DNA of 64,000 bases from Deltaproteobacteria bacterium (GTDB lineage Bacteria; Desulfobacterota; GWC2-55-46; JADFVP01): the NCBI GenBank assembly GCA_029262515.1, contig JAJCZH010000020.1:1-64000 (forward strand). Direction: 5' to 3'. Shown here piece after piece: positions 6,200 through 14,519 of the stretch; the stretch's first letter is position 1; every line of letters begins with the position of its first letter. Position numbers and translations under genes: made by a program. A model generated the notes under the pieces. The model worked only from the letters and a program-made list of their open reading frames with translations, did not search any database and had not been told where the DNA came from.

Positions 6200-6747
6200 T
6201 AACGTTACATACAACACCTTCAAAACCACCACTTCCCTAACGTAATATTACGTATCATTGCAGACGAACAGGTAAATACCGTAACGTTACGTTCTTACAG
6301 CAGACTCACAAGCCCGGATATATACTTTGAAAACTCCCGACCTTTTTGATATCTTCCCGTTATGCGAACATATGCAAAAGACAACTGGAAGAAAAAAATA
6401 GACCCCGCCTTTGACAAGGTGATCAGAAACTACGTAACGTTTATTAGCGCACCGGAAAAATCTCCGAAGGAAGGTACGCTAAACCTGCCTGAAGGTTTTA
6501 TTGAGCCTCTAACTAACACCCCTGACTGGCAAGACTCTAACGTTACGTAACGGAAAATACCTACAAAGCTACCATACCCTATAAAGTAACGTACGTTACG
6601 AGTTCAAATCTTCCTAACGTTACGTTACGTAGCGTTTCAGGAGTATAGGCAAATCCCGTACGTTAGGGGCGTTATAGAATTTTCTATTGATATATTTTGT
6701 AACACTCACTCATTTTTGCTATCTTACCTTTATGCCTACGTACGTAA
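6200..6747. repeat. Cluster of ACGT-core palindromes (TAACGTTACG type)
   Basis: About nine short palindromes built from TAACGT/ACGTTA occur in 550 bases: TAACGTTA at 6200, ACGTAATATTACGT at 6240, CGTAACGTTACG at 6280, TACGTAACGT at 6431, CGTTACGTAACG at 6541, GTAACGTACGTTAC at 6586, a run TAACGTTACGTTACGTA at 6615, CGTACGTTAG at 6657 and TACGTACGTA at about 6738. They surround the two copies of a small duplicated ORF. The spacing is irregular (30-150 bases) and there are no spacers of constant size, so it is not CRISPR. Iterons, transposase sub-terminal sites or a regulator array are possible. Confidence 0.7.
6362..6550 (+). CDS. 62-aa hypothetical, copy 1 of a duplicated small ORF
   Basis: Begins MRTYAKDNWKKKIDPAFDK and ends in a palindrome of the ACGT cluster. 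Its first 24 codons match the start of a second ORF at 6732 (MPTYVTYTWKEKIDPALEK), and about 45 bases upstream of each start codon are also similar (gatatat...ctttttgatatctt vs gatatat...tttttgctatctt). That conservation across the start codon argues that translation begins here. There is no classical ribosome site. No family recognised; the acidic/basic WKxKIDPA box is the only conserved feature. Confidence 0.4.
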   Translation: MRTYAKDNWKKKIDPAFDKVIRNYVTFISAPEKSPKEGTLNLPEGFIEPLTNTPDWQDSNVT

Positions 6748-6800
6748 CATACACTTGGAAAGAGAAGATCGACCCTGCCCTAGAGAAGCCTATTAATAAT
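6732..6800 (+). pseudogene. Truncated second copy of the 62-aa ORF
   Basis: Shares MxTYxxxxWKxKIDPAxxKxIxN with copy 1, including the upstream leader, but similarity ends near 6800, where the 3' end of a minus-strand gene begins. The reading frame stays open to 7028 only as antisense of that gene. The simplest reading is that DNA carrying the minus-strand gene inserted into or recombined with copy 2. Confidence 0.4.
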
Positions 6801-6826
6801 AGTCCAGCAAGTTTCGTCAATTTGTC

Positions 6827-7711
6827 TCATGACCATTTGTTTAGAAAGTTTTCTAATATGCGTGTAATAGAACCAGATTCTTCTTCTCTTACGATATTGT
6901 TATTTTCAACAAGAAAACATTCCAACTCCCTGTCTATGAAAAGGTCATCTATCTGTCCAGTCTCTTTAGCGAATTTTACAAATAAGACCCCATGTATAGT
7001 TTTTCTAAAGTGTTCAAATTTTTTGTAGTACTTTTTATCCGGTCCTGAGGCATTTCCGGGTAATTCTTGACACAATCCAAATATCTTTAAACGAAAAGCA
7101 GGGGGTACGCTACTACCACCGTACATAACCAAAATGCAATCGGCCTTATCTACCATCGTAAGATGAAGCTCTGAAACATTGACTACAAAAAAATTATATC
7201 CCCCCAGTTTCTTCAGTAAATTTTATAGGCTTGCCCGTTTTATCTTGGCATTTACTCAATATGAGATTTTGCAATCTCACTTCTTCACCAATTGAATCTT
7301 GAGCATCCAGTGTAATCTCACAGGAACCACTTTTTTTAAGCATTGCATCAAACCATTTTGTTATCCAATTTCTTTGCCTAATTAAGCGAAGCTCAAAAAT
7401 ATTTTCGTTTCATCATATAAGTAGCAAAAATCAATTGAAGAATCACTATTTGAGATACGCTTGGTTTCATAGATTAGTTCTTGGCCGTTTGATACAAAGT
7501 CAAATGCAAATAAGGCTTCGAAAACATAACTGTTGAATTCACTCCTTTCTCTTGATGAGAATAGTGATTTTAAGAGACGGCCGTACTTGTTGGTGTCAAA
7601 GAGAACCTCCAGCTTATGCTTAAAACTAGAAACTTTATTGTCAAAAGCAGCTGGACTTCCAAATTGGCTAAGAACTTTATTGAGCCTAGTATTGATATCT
7701 TCTTTTTTCAT
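6827..7711 (-). pseudogene. Frameshifted hypothetical gene, possible nuclease fold
   Basis: Two track ORFs (7382-7711 and 6827-7156) and an unlisted stretch between them join into one protein of about 295 aa if two frameshifts are corrected: one at a T-run near 7396 (after DETKIF, resuming ELRLIRQRNW) and one at a G-run near 7202 (after FTEETGG, resuming YNFFVVNVSELHL). Both lie at homopolymers, so sequencing error is possible as well as decay. The first part contains SSIDFCYLYDETKIF then FELR, spaced like the (D)...(D/E)xK core of restriction-type nucleases but with Arg in place of Lys; this is only suggestive. It is AT-rich relative to the flanks and lies inside the tRNA-Leu-bounded element. 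Confidence 0.5.
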
Positions 7712-8097
7712 TGGTTTCTTGTCTTAAATAATAAGCAGCACATAGAGGTTTTTTATTGTTGGCTTGATGGCAATATTGAACGCTAGTTCAATATATATTA
7801 TTTTGCATCATAAAGGAGCTGGTTATGCTGCCCAAGTACTGAGCACAAGATATATTTAATAATTCTTTAAAGTATAAGTCCATACATAACTTCAAAATAC
7901 CTTATCGGACAAAAAACACCCCATTCTGTGTCTGCGACAACGCCTGTTACGTTATCTATAATCATTTCAGTTGCATTAAATCGGTTGGTGCACCTATTCC
8001 ACCTCTCAACATTGTTGCTAGCTTACGCACCAATGTCGAGTAAGAGCGAGTAAAGCGCATAACCTAGTTTATTCACTGGAAAGGTTTTTTTAGACTA
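7712..8097. other. AT-rich intergenic stretch without a supported gene
   Basis: I see no ORF with a credible ribosome site beyond a 5-codon frame near 7824. It probably contains the promoters of the minus-strand pseudogene and of the integrase, but none is clear enough to call. Confidence 0.4.
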
Positions 8098-8256
8098 ATG
8101 GAAACTAATAAACATCAAACACCGCTCTTGGTAAAAATTGGCGTGGTTATAGATAAGGCTATTGATGATGTTAATGGCAGAAGGTATACTACTGCCAAAC
8201 GGGAAACCAGCCCGAGTCAAGGTCTCAAGAAAGGAGGTCTTAATGGGACTCTATAA
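8098..8256 (+). CDS. 52-aa ORF overlapping the integrase start
   Basis: METNKHQTPLLVKIGVV... ends at TAA 8256, overlapping the integrase start at 8243 by 14 bases. A small basic ORF directly before an integrase is where excisionase or regulator genes often lie, and the overlap could couple translation, but no ribosome site is evident and no helix-turn-helix is obvious. Weak call. Confidence 0.25.
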   Translation: METNKHQTPLLVKIGVVIDKAIDDVNGRRYTTAKRETSPSQGLKKGGLNGTL

Positions 8257-9323
8257 AAGAGACCGGGTCTGGTGGATGAGGTTTAACTTTAACGGCAGGC
8301 AGATACGCCGTTCATGTGAGACCACATCCAAGAAACTTGCAGAAAAAATCTTCTGCAAAGTAATGAGTAACGTAACAGAAGGAAAGTTCTTTGAGGTAGA
8401 CCCAAGGGAGACAACATTTAACGAGCTTTGCAAAGACCTTGAGACGGATTACAGGATAAACAAGAGAAGAACCGCCGACAGGTTGGGCAGGACTCTAAGG
8501 CACCTTAAGGGTACGTTTGAAGGAATGAAGGCTGAAGATATCAGTACAAGCTTTATCCAGAACTATATCATCAAACGGCAAGACGCAGGTGCTGCCAACG
8601 CTACCATAAACAGGGAAATGGCGGCACTCAAAAGAATGTTCACCCTTGGGTTTAGAACAACACCTCGGAAAGTTACAAGCGTTCCCTATATCCACCATCT
8701 TCAAGAGAATAACGTAAGGCAGGGATACTTTGAGCATAACGAGTTTATTGCTCTTAGAAACGCTTTACCCCCCACGCCTTAAGCCTATGGTAACTATGGC
8801 CTACTATACGGGTATGAGGAAGATGGAGATTTTAGGTCTCAAGTGGTCTCAGATAAACCTGAAAGAACAGAGGATTACTCTTAGCGCACAAGATACCAAG
8901 AACAAAGAGTCGAGGGTAATCTTCATGGAAGGGGAGCTTTTAGAGGCTATACGCTCCCAGAAGGCCTTAAGAGACCGTAAGCACCCTCAATGTCGTTACG
9001 TGTTCTTCGGAGCCACAGGTAAGCCTTTCAGTGGCTTTAGAAGGGCTTGGAACAAGGCCTGCAAAGCAGTTGGGCTTACAGGCAAGATACCGCACGACTT
9101 TAGACGTACGGCTGTGCGTAACATGGTGCGAGCAGGGGTTCCTGAAAGGGTGGCGATGATGGTATCGGGTCACAAGACGAGAAGCGTCTTTGACAGGTAC
9201 AACATAGTCAATGAAGACGACCTCAAGCTTGCCGCTAAAAAAGTGCAGGAAAGATTTAGCACAATTTTAGCACAATCGGAAACACCGAGGTCTGAGACCG
9301 ATCAAAGTACGGTTGGGGTTTGA
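8243..9323 (+). pseudogene. Tyrosine integrase, frameshifted
   Basis: Phage/ICE-type site-specific recombinase. ATG 8243 follows AAGGAGG. The N-terminal part (MGLYKRDRVWWMRF..., SAM-like core-binding domain to about residue 170) breaks at a run of six C near 8770, and the catalytic domain continues in another frame (the 8730-9323 ORF). All active-site elements remain in the second part: [11 protein letters not shown] (Arg), HDFRRT (His-x-x-Arg), [11 protein letters not shown] (His and nucleophile Tyr). One base of slippage would restore an enzyme of about 360 aa, so it may be recently inactivated, error-affected or recoded. It reads toward tRNA-Leu, whose 3' end is 35 bases away, the usual integration geometry. 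Confidence 0.8.
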
Positions 9324-9357
9324 GTCAGATTAGCTAATGTTCATGCGGGTTTAGTAG

Positions 9358-9444
9358 TGGTGCCCGAGGGGGGAATCGAACCCCCACGACCTTGCGGTCT
9401 CGGGATTTTAAGTCCCGTGCGTCTGCCTGTTCCGCCACTCGGGC
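9358..9444 (-). tRNA. tRNA-Leu (UAA)
   Basis: On the minus strand, GCCCGAG at the 5' end pairs with CTCGGGC before an encoded A-CCA end. The anticodon loop CTTAAAA gives UAA, the T-loop reads GGTTCGATTCC, and a long variable arm (GAGACCGCAAGGTCGT) is the class II feature of tRNA-Leu. It is the probable attachment site for the neighbouring integrase; no second copy of its 3' end was found in the window. Confidence 0.95.
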
Positions 9445-9803
9445 CACGTAAAACTGTACTCGGTTTATCAGATAAACAGAGGCGTGTCAACACCCCAGTC
9501 CTGCAGACCCGGATATTTTCTTTTATTATGCTCCTAACCACAAGACAAACATTCGTACAGTGGAAAGATTATTAATATCCAATAACAATGCTTCTTGACA
9601 ATTAAAATAGAGCGATATATAAGTTTAATATAATTATAGTAAATTTATGTAAAGTTATCTTGCATCCTGCCGAAGTTACCATATACACATCTTCTACCTG
9701 CTCATAAATCCATCTCGAATAACGAGAGTCGGTAGTTGTGTTAATACTAATTCTAGTACTATAATTAAAAACTGCACTAACAACCCATATGTAAGGAGGT
9801 AGT
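9445..9803. other. Intergenic leader region of the Cyc2-like gene
   Basis: The 359 bases between tRNA-Leu and the cytochrome-porin gene hold the sigma70-like promoter at 9595-9623 and a leader of about 170 bases. No small gene was found. Confidence 0.5.
9595..9623 (+). promoter_or_regulatory. Sigma70-type promoter of the Cyc2-like gene
   Basis: TTGACA at 9595, 17-base spacer, TATAAG at 9618. It would give a 5' leader of about 170 bases before ATG 9804. Confidence 0.55.
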
Positions 9804-11030
9804 ATGAGAAGAGCTATTGTGGCTGTCGCAGCGATACTGTTAATGGCAGCAACCCTATACGTACCGCGAGAGGCCTCGGCAATACCGGCATTTGCGCGGC
9901 AAACTGGCATGGCTTGCAACACCTGTCACTTCCAGCACTTCCCGCTCCTCAACCAGTTCGGACGCGACTTCAAGGCAAAGGGCTTTACAATGGTAGGTGG
10001 GCAGAGCCTTGTAGAAGGCGAGATGCTCTCCTTGCCTTCCGTGCTCAACGCATCGATGGTAACCAAATTCAGATACCATAAGAGAAACGGCGACGCCAAC
10101 GACTCCGGAGCCAACAAAGGCGCATTCGAAATGCCGGACGAAGCAGCACTGCTCTTGGGTGGACGCGTCGGCGAGCATATCGGTTTCATTCTAGAGGTTC
10201 AGTTTGCAGAAGACGATACACCGGCATTCGCATCCTACAAGATGCCGATAGGTTTCGACGCCGGTCAGGCGCACCTCGAGGTCGTACCCTTCGCAACTGA
10301 CGCCTTCGGCCCCCAGTTCTCTTTCGAGCTTCTCAATACCGGCGCGCAGAGAAGCATTCGCGTTCTTGAGAACAGAACAGCAATCTCTGCCGTACAGCAG
10401 CTAGGCCTACAGGGTGCTGCACAGGGTGTCGGTCTTGCGGCTTACCACAACACCGGTTACGTCACCTACGCGGCATGGCAGCCAGAAACCGGTAAAGCGA
10501 CCTCGGCCTCCGGCGACTTCTTCCACTACTTCCGTATAGCCGCGACTCCTCAGGTATCCGGCTGGGACCTCGCTGGCGGACTGCAGTGGTGGGGCGGAAC
10601 CGGCAAACTTGATGACGGTACTACCTACAACAAGAAGGATGCTTACGCACTCGATTTCCAGGCACAGGGTAATGCAGGCAACTTCCCGCTCGGCGTATAC
10701 GTTACCTACGGTAATGCGAAAAAGTCCAAGGCCAGCGAAACCGCCAACACCTTCAATACCGGCACCAATAGCGATAAAACAGCCTGGAGTATTCTTGGAG
10801 AGCTCGGCGTTATACCGAACAAGGCTACCGTTGCTCTCGGCTTTCTCAAGAGCGACGACGGCACCACGGCCAACAACGAGGAGACTGTCACCACCATCGG
10901 CGCCACCTACCTCCTTGCGCAGAACGTGGAGCTACAGGCAAACCACTCATGGAAAGGCGGCAACAAGCACGACATAACACAGGCAAACGGAGACCAGGAG
11001 ACGATCCTTATGCTCTTCGCCGCATTCTAG
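9804..11030 (+). CDS. Cyc2-like fused monoheme cytochrome / outer-membrane porin
   Basis: 408 aa. A signal peptide (cut near ASA-IP) is followed at once by AIPAFARQTGMACNTCHF: one heme c site (CNTCH, residues 38-42) in the context A-x-P-x-FARQTG-x2-C-x2-CH, then PLLNQFGRDFKAKGF. This is the N-terminal pattern I know from Cyc2-type fused cytochrome-porins, the outer-membrane Fe(II) oxidases of acidophilic and neutrophilic iron oxidisers. The remaining 350 residues look like a beta-barrel (alternating strands, Gly/Asn turns) ending in Phe (LFAAF). Length fits Cyc2 (about 400-500). Homologues with this motif also occur in organisms not known to oxidise iron, so the substrate is unproven. It has its own promoter and terminator, and ACIII, a possible downstream partner, lies 2 kb away. 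Confidence 0.65.
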   Translation: MRRAIVAVAAILLMAATLYVPREASAIPAFARQTGMACNTCHFQHFPLLNQFGRDFKAKGFTMVGGQSLVEGEMLSLPSVLNASMVTKFRYHKRNGDANDSGANKGAFEMPDEAALLLGGRVGEHIGFILEVQFAEDDTPAFASYKMPIGFDAGQAHLEVVPFATDAFGPQFSFELLNTGAQRSIRVLENRTAISAVQQLGLQGAAQGVGLAAYHNTGYVTYAAWQPETGKATSASGDFFHYFRIAATPQVSGWDLAGGLQWWGGTGKLDDGTTYNKKDAYALDFQAQGNAGNFPLGVYVTYGNAKKSKASETANTFNTGTNSDKTAWSILGELGVIPNKATVALGFLKSDDGTTANNEETVTTIGATYLLAQNVELQANHSWKGGNKHDITQANGDQETILMLFAAF

Positions 11031-11048
11031 ACAAACGATGACAGCTTG

Positions 11049-11083
11049 AAGGGAGGGCCCGTAACCGGGTCCTCCCTTTTTTT
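11049..11083 (+). terminator. Terminator after the Cyc2-like gene
   Basis: AAGGGAGGGCCCG pairs with CGGGTCCTCCCTT over TAAC, followed by seven T. Confidence 0.9.
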
Positions 11084-11235
11084 AAGTCCTAAGTTCGATC
11101 TCTCTATATCAGGCGCCCATCTTTAACCGGAATTACCCCACTTCGCCCCGCTTTACAAAAGCGAGAAAACCTGATAAAAATAATCTCACTCAATACTTCT
11201 AATCCCTTTTTAAAAGATCTCTAACCGGAGCTCAC

Positions 11236-12153
11236 ATGCCATCAAAAAACCTAACACTTGCGACTGTAACTCTACTGCTTGCTGTTGTGGTCATAGGCTG
11301 TTCAGGGCCTCTGGAACTCACCTACAGACCGAGCACCGTGGCAGAGCAGCTGCAAACCGGCACGCCTACCGCCTCAATACTGGTTGAAGATATTGTAGAC
11401 AAACGGGGTAACGAGCCCTTAACGAAAATCGGCAAAATCTCCACCACCGTGGCCGACATAAACAGAACAGAACTGATTCTTGCAAAGGCACCGGCTGCCA
11501 CTGTACGCGAGGCCTTTATAGACGAGCTGCGCGCTTCGGGTTATACCGTACTGTCGGGTCCCAAGAGTGACCTGTCTCAAGTAGAGTACGTCCTTTCCGG
11601 GGAACTGCGTACCTTCTCGCTCGACATAGCCTCAAGGGACGAAGTCGATATAGAGTTATACGTGGAGTTGAAAGAGATCAAAACCGGAACAGTAAGCTGG
11701 TCGGGTCTGCTTCATGAAACAGGCGACAGGTACGCAGGCGCGATGGGCAATACGCGAAAGAGTATCAACCGGTACCTTTCCAACACCATCGCCTCGGTAG
11801 TGCGCTCTGCTATCACCGCAGCAGCCCCGGCTCTGCACGGAAATCTTGCGACTTCACTTCCGGGCTCCCCGGAACCGAGCACTATTGCTGTTACCGCTCC
11901 TGACTCGGGGCCAAAAAAGGGCCCTGTCAAAGGAGATTCCACATTAAGCGTAGAGTCAGTGCCGCCAGGAGCCAAGGTATACATAGACGAAGTCTACTGG
12001 GGTATTACCCCGCTAACTATAAATTTCTACCCCGGCATATACGAACTGAGGCTGACGAAAAGGAACTACCGGAGTGAAACGGACAAAATAGGACTCAAAC
12101 GGGGCCGCACAACGGTCTACAGGTCGGAATTAACAAAAACAGGGGCCGATTAA
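11236..12153 (+). CDS. Lipoprotein with C-terminal PEGA domain
   Basis: 305 aa. The N-terminus has a lipoprotein signal with a VVIGC lipobox (Cys at about residue 22). Residues 40-190 form an alpha/beta region, with AAATVREAFIDELRASGY and EYVLSGELRTF, resembling the assembly-type lipoproteins (YajG/DUF-like) that carry hydrophobic helices and strands. A Pro/Ser-rich linker (200-235) leads to a PEGA repeat: LSVESVPPGAKVYIDEVYWG..PL with LRLTKRNYR, a small beta-sandwich found in surface or cell-wall-associated proteins. Likely anchored in the outer membrane facing the periplasm. CGGAG precedes ATG. It is between the cytochrome-porin and atpE, with no obvious functional link. Confidence 0.6.
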   Translation: MPSKNLTLATVTLLLAVVVIGCSGPLELTYRPSTVAEQLQTGTPTASILVEDIVDKRGNEPLTKIGKISTTVADINRTELILAKAPAATVREAFIDELRASGYTVLSGPKSDLSQVEYVLSGELRTFSLDIASRDEVDIELYVELKEIKTGTVSWSGLLHETGDRYAGAMGNTRKSINRYLSNTIASVVRSAITAAAPALHGNLATSLPGSPEPSTIAVTAPDSGPKKGPVKGDSTLSVESVPPGAKVYIDEVYWGITPLTINFYPGIYELRLTKRNYRSETDKIGLKRGRTTVYRSELTKTGAD

Positions 12154-12305
12154 GGCTTTAGGAAATTATCAGAATACAGCGGAATATAACCCTGCAATAC
12201 TGTCTCTAATGGTGCCTCTTTAATACCTCCGGCATCGAAAAGTATCTCAATATAGACTGGACCGGCAGAGCAAAATCTAATAAACTGCCCTATGAAGAAT
12301 TATCC

Positions 12306-12334
12306 TTGACACGCCCCCGGTGTTTTAGTAATAT
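12306..12334 (+). promoter_or_regulatory. Sigma70-type promoter of atpE
   Basis: TTGACA at 12306, exact 17-base spacer, TAATAT at 12329; leader of about 75 bases. It supports separate transcription of atpE. Confidence 0.6.
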
Positions 12335-12416
12335 TAAACGTCCCAACCAAATGAAGACAATAAAAATCATATATAAATAGCTGTAGAGTCAGTAATTAAC
12401 GGAGGTAATTTCGGAC

Positions 12417-12782
12417 ATGAAGAAGATTGTGGGTCTTTCCCTATCCATTGCGGCGATAAGCGCCATAACTGCAGCACCGGCTTTAGCAGAGACAGCATCG
12501 GGCCAATCAACTGTTAGCGGCACTACAATATGGGTCTTTGTCGCCATCGCCATAGCCTCAGCTTTCGGTATGGCAATAGCCGCAGCCGGAACCGGCCTTG
12601 CACAGGGTAACGCTGTCAGAGGCGCTGTTGAAGGCATCGCACGCAACCCTGCTGCATCGGGCAAGATCCTTTCAACACTTCTGATCGGTCTGGCCATGAT
12701 CGAGTCGCTCGCTATCTACGCGCTCGTCATTGCACTTATTCTGCTCTTTGCCAACCCGTTCCTCAAGTACATAGTAGGCTAA
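12417..12782 (+). CDS. atpE: ATP synthase F0 subunit c
   Basis: 121 aa; GGAGG precedes ATG. A Sec-like N-terminal extension ([19 protein letters not shown]) comes before the two-helix hairpin, as in several delta-type atpE proteins. Helix 1 (about 36-66) is Gly/Ala-rich, the polar loop is RNP (76-78), and helix 2 carries E96. The ligand pattern Q63, E96, S97, Y101 matches the spacing of Q32-E65-S66-Y70 in the Na+-binding ring of Ilyobacter, with Ser next to the Glu. This suggests Na+ binding is possible, although the coupling ion also depends on membrane context. The gene stands alone: no atpB or F1 genes are nearby, and it has its own promoter and terminator. Confidence 0.92.
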   Translation: MKKIVGLSLSIAAISAITAAPALAETASGQSTVSGTTIWVFVAIAIASAFGMAIAAAGTGLAQGNAVRGAVEGIARNPAASGKILSTLLIGLAMIESLAIYALVIALILLFANPFLKYIVG

Positions 12783-12888
12783 AGGGACTCTGCCTGTAAC
12801 ACGGCAAACAGAACAGAGTAATTCGAGATCGATAATCCGAGTAAGTCATCAATCGGACCTCACAGAGCAGTAGAGTTAAAATATTAAT

Positions 12889-12924
12889 AAAAAGGCCGCA
12901 GCATATACTTGCTGCGGCCTTTTT
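12889..12924 (+). terminator. Terminator after atpE
   Basis: AAAAAGGCCGCAGCA with TGCTGCGGCCTTTTT over a 6-base loop. Confidence 0.9.
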
Positions 12925-13113
12925 ATATCTGTAACAACTACATCAGGTCTCTTTTACAAACTGCCGCATAAAGTAGTACCGCTACCGTTCCTTTTCACTA
13001 CGCTTCCTAGACACCATTCAAACCCGTGCCACTTTCAACAAAGATCGAAGTAGATAGCAGAGAGTTCAAGCACCCGGCGGAACCGATACTTAGAATCCCC
13101 GTCCTCCGTCCAA

Positions 13114-13149
13114 TAAAAAAAGGCCGCACCTCCATGTGAGATGCGGCCT
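13114..13149 (-). terminator. Terminator of the act operon
   Basis: On the minus strand AGGCCGCATC pairs with GGTGCGGCCT, followed by a run of seven T. It lies 24 bases past the actF stop. The plus-strand stretch 12925-13113 between the two convergent terminators holds nothing I can support. Confidence 0.8.
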
Positions 13150-13172
13150 GGCATAAAAAAACTCTGCCTGCT

Positions 13173-14348
13173 CTAGTTGATCAATATGTCATGTTCATCT
13201 GTATCTTCAAGAAGCTTTGCCCCGGTAGCGAGGTCAAATGTAGTGACCGTAACACCAGGAAAGAGCCGTCTGTAACAGGCCACAGAGAGGTACATTGCGG
13301 CGAAACCGGCCACCAGAAGCGACAGACCCATCCATGTGGCGAAGACCGGCTTTGTACCGTCCGCAAAGACCGGTACGACCATAAGGTACCGGTTGAACCA
13401 GATACCGGCCAGTATGATTACACCAACGGCGTAAAGCGTTACATAGTTCAGTTTTATCTTTCTGAAGAGCAGAGCTATAAAAGGAACAATGAAAACAAAG
13501 AGCAACATCGCCATAAAGGTCGGCTGGAATGCGCCTATCGTCTGCTTAATGAGAGGCGCAGTCCTGTTCGGCAGGTCAGCGTACCACGTAACAACGTGCT
13601 GCGACCAGAACATGTATATCCAGGTTAGCGTAAAACCCATAAAGAATTTACCGAGCGGGTCGAGTAGGCTGGTCTCTATGTGTCTGCCCGGACGCCTCGT
13701 AATAAACTTAAAGGACATAATGTAGAGCAGCGGAGCACAGGCGAAGATGTTGCCAACCCAGAAGTAACCCGCAAAGATAGTGGACTCCCAATGCCTAATA
13801 ATCATCATTCCGAAGTCCCAGGCCATGTTTGTATTGGCCCAGACATAGAAGAACATAACAAAAGCGGCAAGTGCGTTGAGGCCGCCTGAGTAGGTACCCA
13901 GTCTTCCGCCCTTCTCTTCTGAACGCGCGGCGCTAAAGTACCAGAAACTTATCAGGTAGAAGAGGCCGGTGGTTATTATATGTCGCCACAGGAAGAAGTC
14001 TTTGTTGAGCCACGGGCTGATCGGGCCGTGAGCAGTCGCGTCAGGAGCTGCCCAATAGAAGAGATGCTCGAGCCCGCCGCAATAGATGGCAATAAACATG
14101 ACAATACTAACGGGAATAAAAGAGAAGGTTAGTATCTCTCCCAGACGCCCGAAGTACAGGCCCCACTTCGACTTGGCTATGCGCATCATGGCCGAAAAGA
14201 CTATACCTGTCTGAGTTATTCCTACGAAGTAGATATAGGCCGTAGCGAACATACCCCAGGTGGCGGATGGATCGGTAGTGGTCATCGCCGTATAGACGAA
14301 GGCCACAATGCCGTTTACGAGCAGTATCAGAAGTACCCAGTAGAACAT
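13173..14348 (-). CDS. actF: ACIII subunit ActF (NrfD-like membrane protein)
   Basis: 391 aa, about ten transmembrane helices, with no cofactor motifs. ActF is the second NrfD/PsrC-like integral subunit of alternative complex III, which oxidises quinol and passes electrons to cytochrome c or an oxidase. The family look is seen in GMFATAYIYFVGITQTGIVFSAMMR, the HLFYWAAPD loop and WLNKDFFLWRHI. It is the last gene of the operon, 171 bases after actE (the only real gap at this end), then a terminator. Paralogous to ActC. Confidence 0.85.
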   Translation of the reverse strand: MFYWVLLILLVNGIVAFVYTAMTTTDPSATWGMFATAYIYFVGITQTGIVFSAMMRIAKSKWGLYFGRLGEILTFSFIPVSIVMFIAIYCGGLEHLFYWAAPDATAHGPISPWLNKDFFLWRHIITTGLFYLISFWYFSAARSEEKGGRLGTYSGGLNALAAFVMFFYVWANTNMAWDFGMMIIRHWESTIFAGYFWVGNIFACAPLLYIMSFKFITRRPGRHIETSLLDPLGKFFMGFTLTWIYMFWSQHVVTWYADLPNRTAPLIKQTIGAFQPTFMAMLLFVFIVPFIALLFRKIKLNYVTLYAVGVIILAGIWFNRYLMVVPVFADGTKPVFATWMGLSLLVAGFAAMYLSVACYRRLFPGVTVTTFDLATGAKLLEDTDEHDILIN

Positions 14349-14519
14349 TTCCCTCTTCTTTATTCCTTACAGTTGTTATAAAAGTCTAGTATCTGCCAGT
14401 TTGCCTACTAACCATCCGACTTGTCTATCGCTCAATAATTGCCGACTTTCCAACTAACTAACCACCAGACTTGTAGATCTTGGCCATACAGCTTAGGGCA
14501 CGACAGACCAAGGTACTCT

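Noticed and set aside
6200-6747. CRISPR array
   Set aside because: Repeats are short palindromes with irregular spacing and no spacers; no cas gene is present.
8209-8216. GCCCGAG match to the tRNA-Leu end as a left attachment site
   Set aside because: Only 7 bases match, inside the integrase leader; not a credible att repeat.
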